Part shown: piece by piece, positions 44,141 through 44,401 of the stretch | Numbering within the stretch: position 1 is the stretch's first letter | How the letters are laid out: the number at the start of each line of letters is the position of its first letter | Assembly (NCBI GenBank): GCA_021532125.1 | Contig: JADYUX010000012.1 | Location: 1 to 44,401, forward strand | Direction: 5' to 3' | Source of the DNA: Arcanobacterium haemolyticum | GTDB lineage: Bacteria; Actinomycetota; Actinomycetes; Actinomycetales; Actinomycetaceae | DNA length: 44,401 bases | Notes under the pieces: model-generated | Database searches by the model: none | Told to the model about the DNA's origin: nothing | The model's input: only the letters and a program-made list of their open reading frames with translations | Position numbers and translations under genes: made by a program

Positions 44141-44401
44141 GTGCCACACAATCCCGACGATTCTTATCCTTCGGCGCCCGCACGTCGCGACGCACCCGGA
44201 ACCACACCCACACCCGGAACCACACCCACACCCGGAACCATACCCACGCCTGGAACCACACCCACTTCCGCATCCGACACCGCATCCACATCTGCACCCG
44301 GTGCGACGCCTCCGTCCTCATACGACACATCAGAAAACACAACCACCGCAGCGGATTTACCTATGGCGTCGGAAACTCCCAACCCCGCCCCGAGTACCCC
44401 C
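44141..44401 (+). CDS. N-terminus of an unidentified Pro/Thr-rich protein (partial)
   Basis: Open from GTG at 44141 to the window end (87 codons, no stop). The sequence starts VPHNPDDSYPSAPARRDAPG and goes on with a four-fold repeat of GT(T/I)PTP-type hexapeptides, then a Ser/Thr/Ala/Pro-rich stretch. Such disordered N-termini are common on actinobacterial cytoplasmic or membrane proteins (kinases, MurJ-like and secretion proteins), so it gives no function. It is divergent from dnaB. There is no Shine-Dalgarno; the start rests on the -10 element 6 nt upstream. Confidence 0.5.
   Translation, partial: MPHNPDDSYPSAPARRDAPGTTPTPGTTPTPGTIPTPGTTPTSASDTASTSAPGATPPSSYDTSENTTTAADLPMASETPNPAPSTP

Noticed and set aside
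44076-44382. Minus-strand frames with VWFRVWVWF repeats
   Set aside because: Shadow of the Pro/Thr repeat in the plus-strand partial gene.

Overview
The window reads as chromosomal DNA of a moderately high-GC Gram-positive actinobacterium, most likely of the Actinomycetaceae (Actinomyces / Trueperella / Arcanobacterium type). The reasons are a three-gene LPXTG pilus cluster in the fimQ-fimP-srtC order, an Ltp-type surface protein, actinobacterial versions of gnd, uxuA/uxuB and dnaB, a 14-bp actinobacterial parS sequence, and several genes with a -10 hexamer 6-7 nt before the start codon and no Shine-Dalgarno (leaderless mRNAs). Genus is inferred, not proven.

Layout. 0.2-3.8 kb: phosphoglucomutase (pgm) and 6-phosphogluconate dehydrogenase (gnd), closed by a terminator. 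3.9-4.3 kb: remains of a higBA toxin-antitoxin pair. 4.4-8.4 kb: an App1/DUF2183 protein converging with a YtxH-like small protein, a TRIC-type channel and a membrane-anchored endonuclease/exonuclease/phosphatase protein. 8.4-9.5 kb: parS, four perfect DnaA boxes and a tandem duplication encoding two 46-47 aa membrane peptides. 9.5-19 kb: pilus operon on the minus strand (tip adhesin, major pilin, sortase C); the adhesin is broken by one frameshift and one in-frame TAG. 19.7-20.3 kb: Ltp-type protein. 20.8-28 kb: sugar-acid operon uxuB-uxuA-eda-kdgK-MFS-idnD on the minus strand, with an IclR regulator divergent from it across a 1.1 kb intergenic region that holds operator-like palindromes and repeats. 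30.2 kb: tRNA-Ser(GCU). 30.6-36.9 kb: mostly plus-strand single genes (S51 peptidase-like, DUF1684 on minus, PlsC-like acyltransferase, S33 hydrolase, aldo/keto reductase, PdxK/ThiD kinase). 37.2-41 kb: TetR regulator - degenerate ABC ATPase - YhgE/Pip membrane protein operon with a twin palindromic operator. 41.2-42.5 kb: dnaB. 42.5-44.1 kb: a gene-free stretch with repeats and an origin-like cluster of DnaA boxes. 44.14 kb: start of a Pro/Thr-rich protein that runs off the window.

How it fits together. The sugar-acid operon makes a complete route from D-fructuronate through D-mannonate, KDG and KDPG to pyruvate and glyceraldehyde-3-phosphate. There is no uronate isomerase, but there is an L-idonate/L-gulonate-type dehydrogenase, so L-gulonate is a plausible entry substrate. 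The pilus cluster encodes all structural parts plus the polymerising sortase, but as read the tip adhesin cannot be made full length. parS, two DnaA-box clusters and dnaB suggest that the window lies close to the replication origin.

The most unusual signals are: (i) the tandem small-peptide locus, in which a DnaA box sits exactly 50 nt before a conserved block in both copies and a 51-bp noncoding block is identical; (ii) a dispersed palindromic element, TGGCGCA-N29-TGCGCCA, in five copies; (iii) the DnaA-box cluster beside dnaB; (iv) a cysteine-pair motif repeated through the adhesin modules; (v) two single-base deletions and one nonsense codon in otherwise intact genes.
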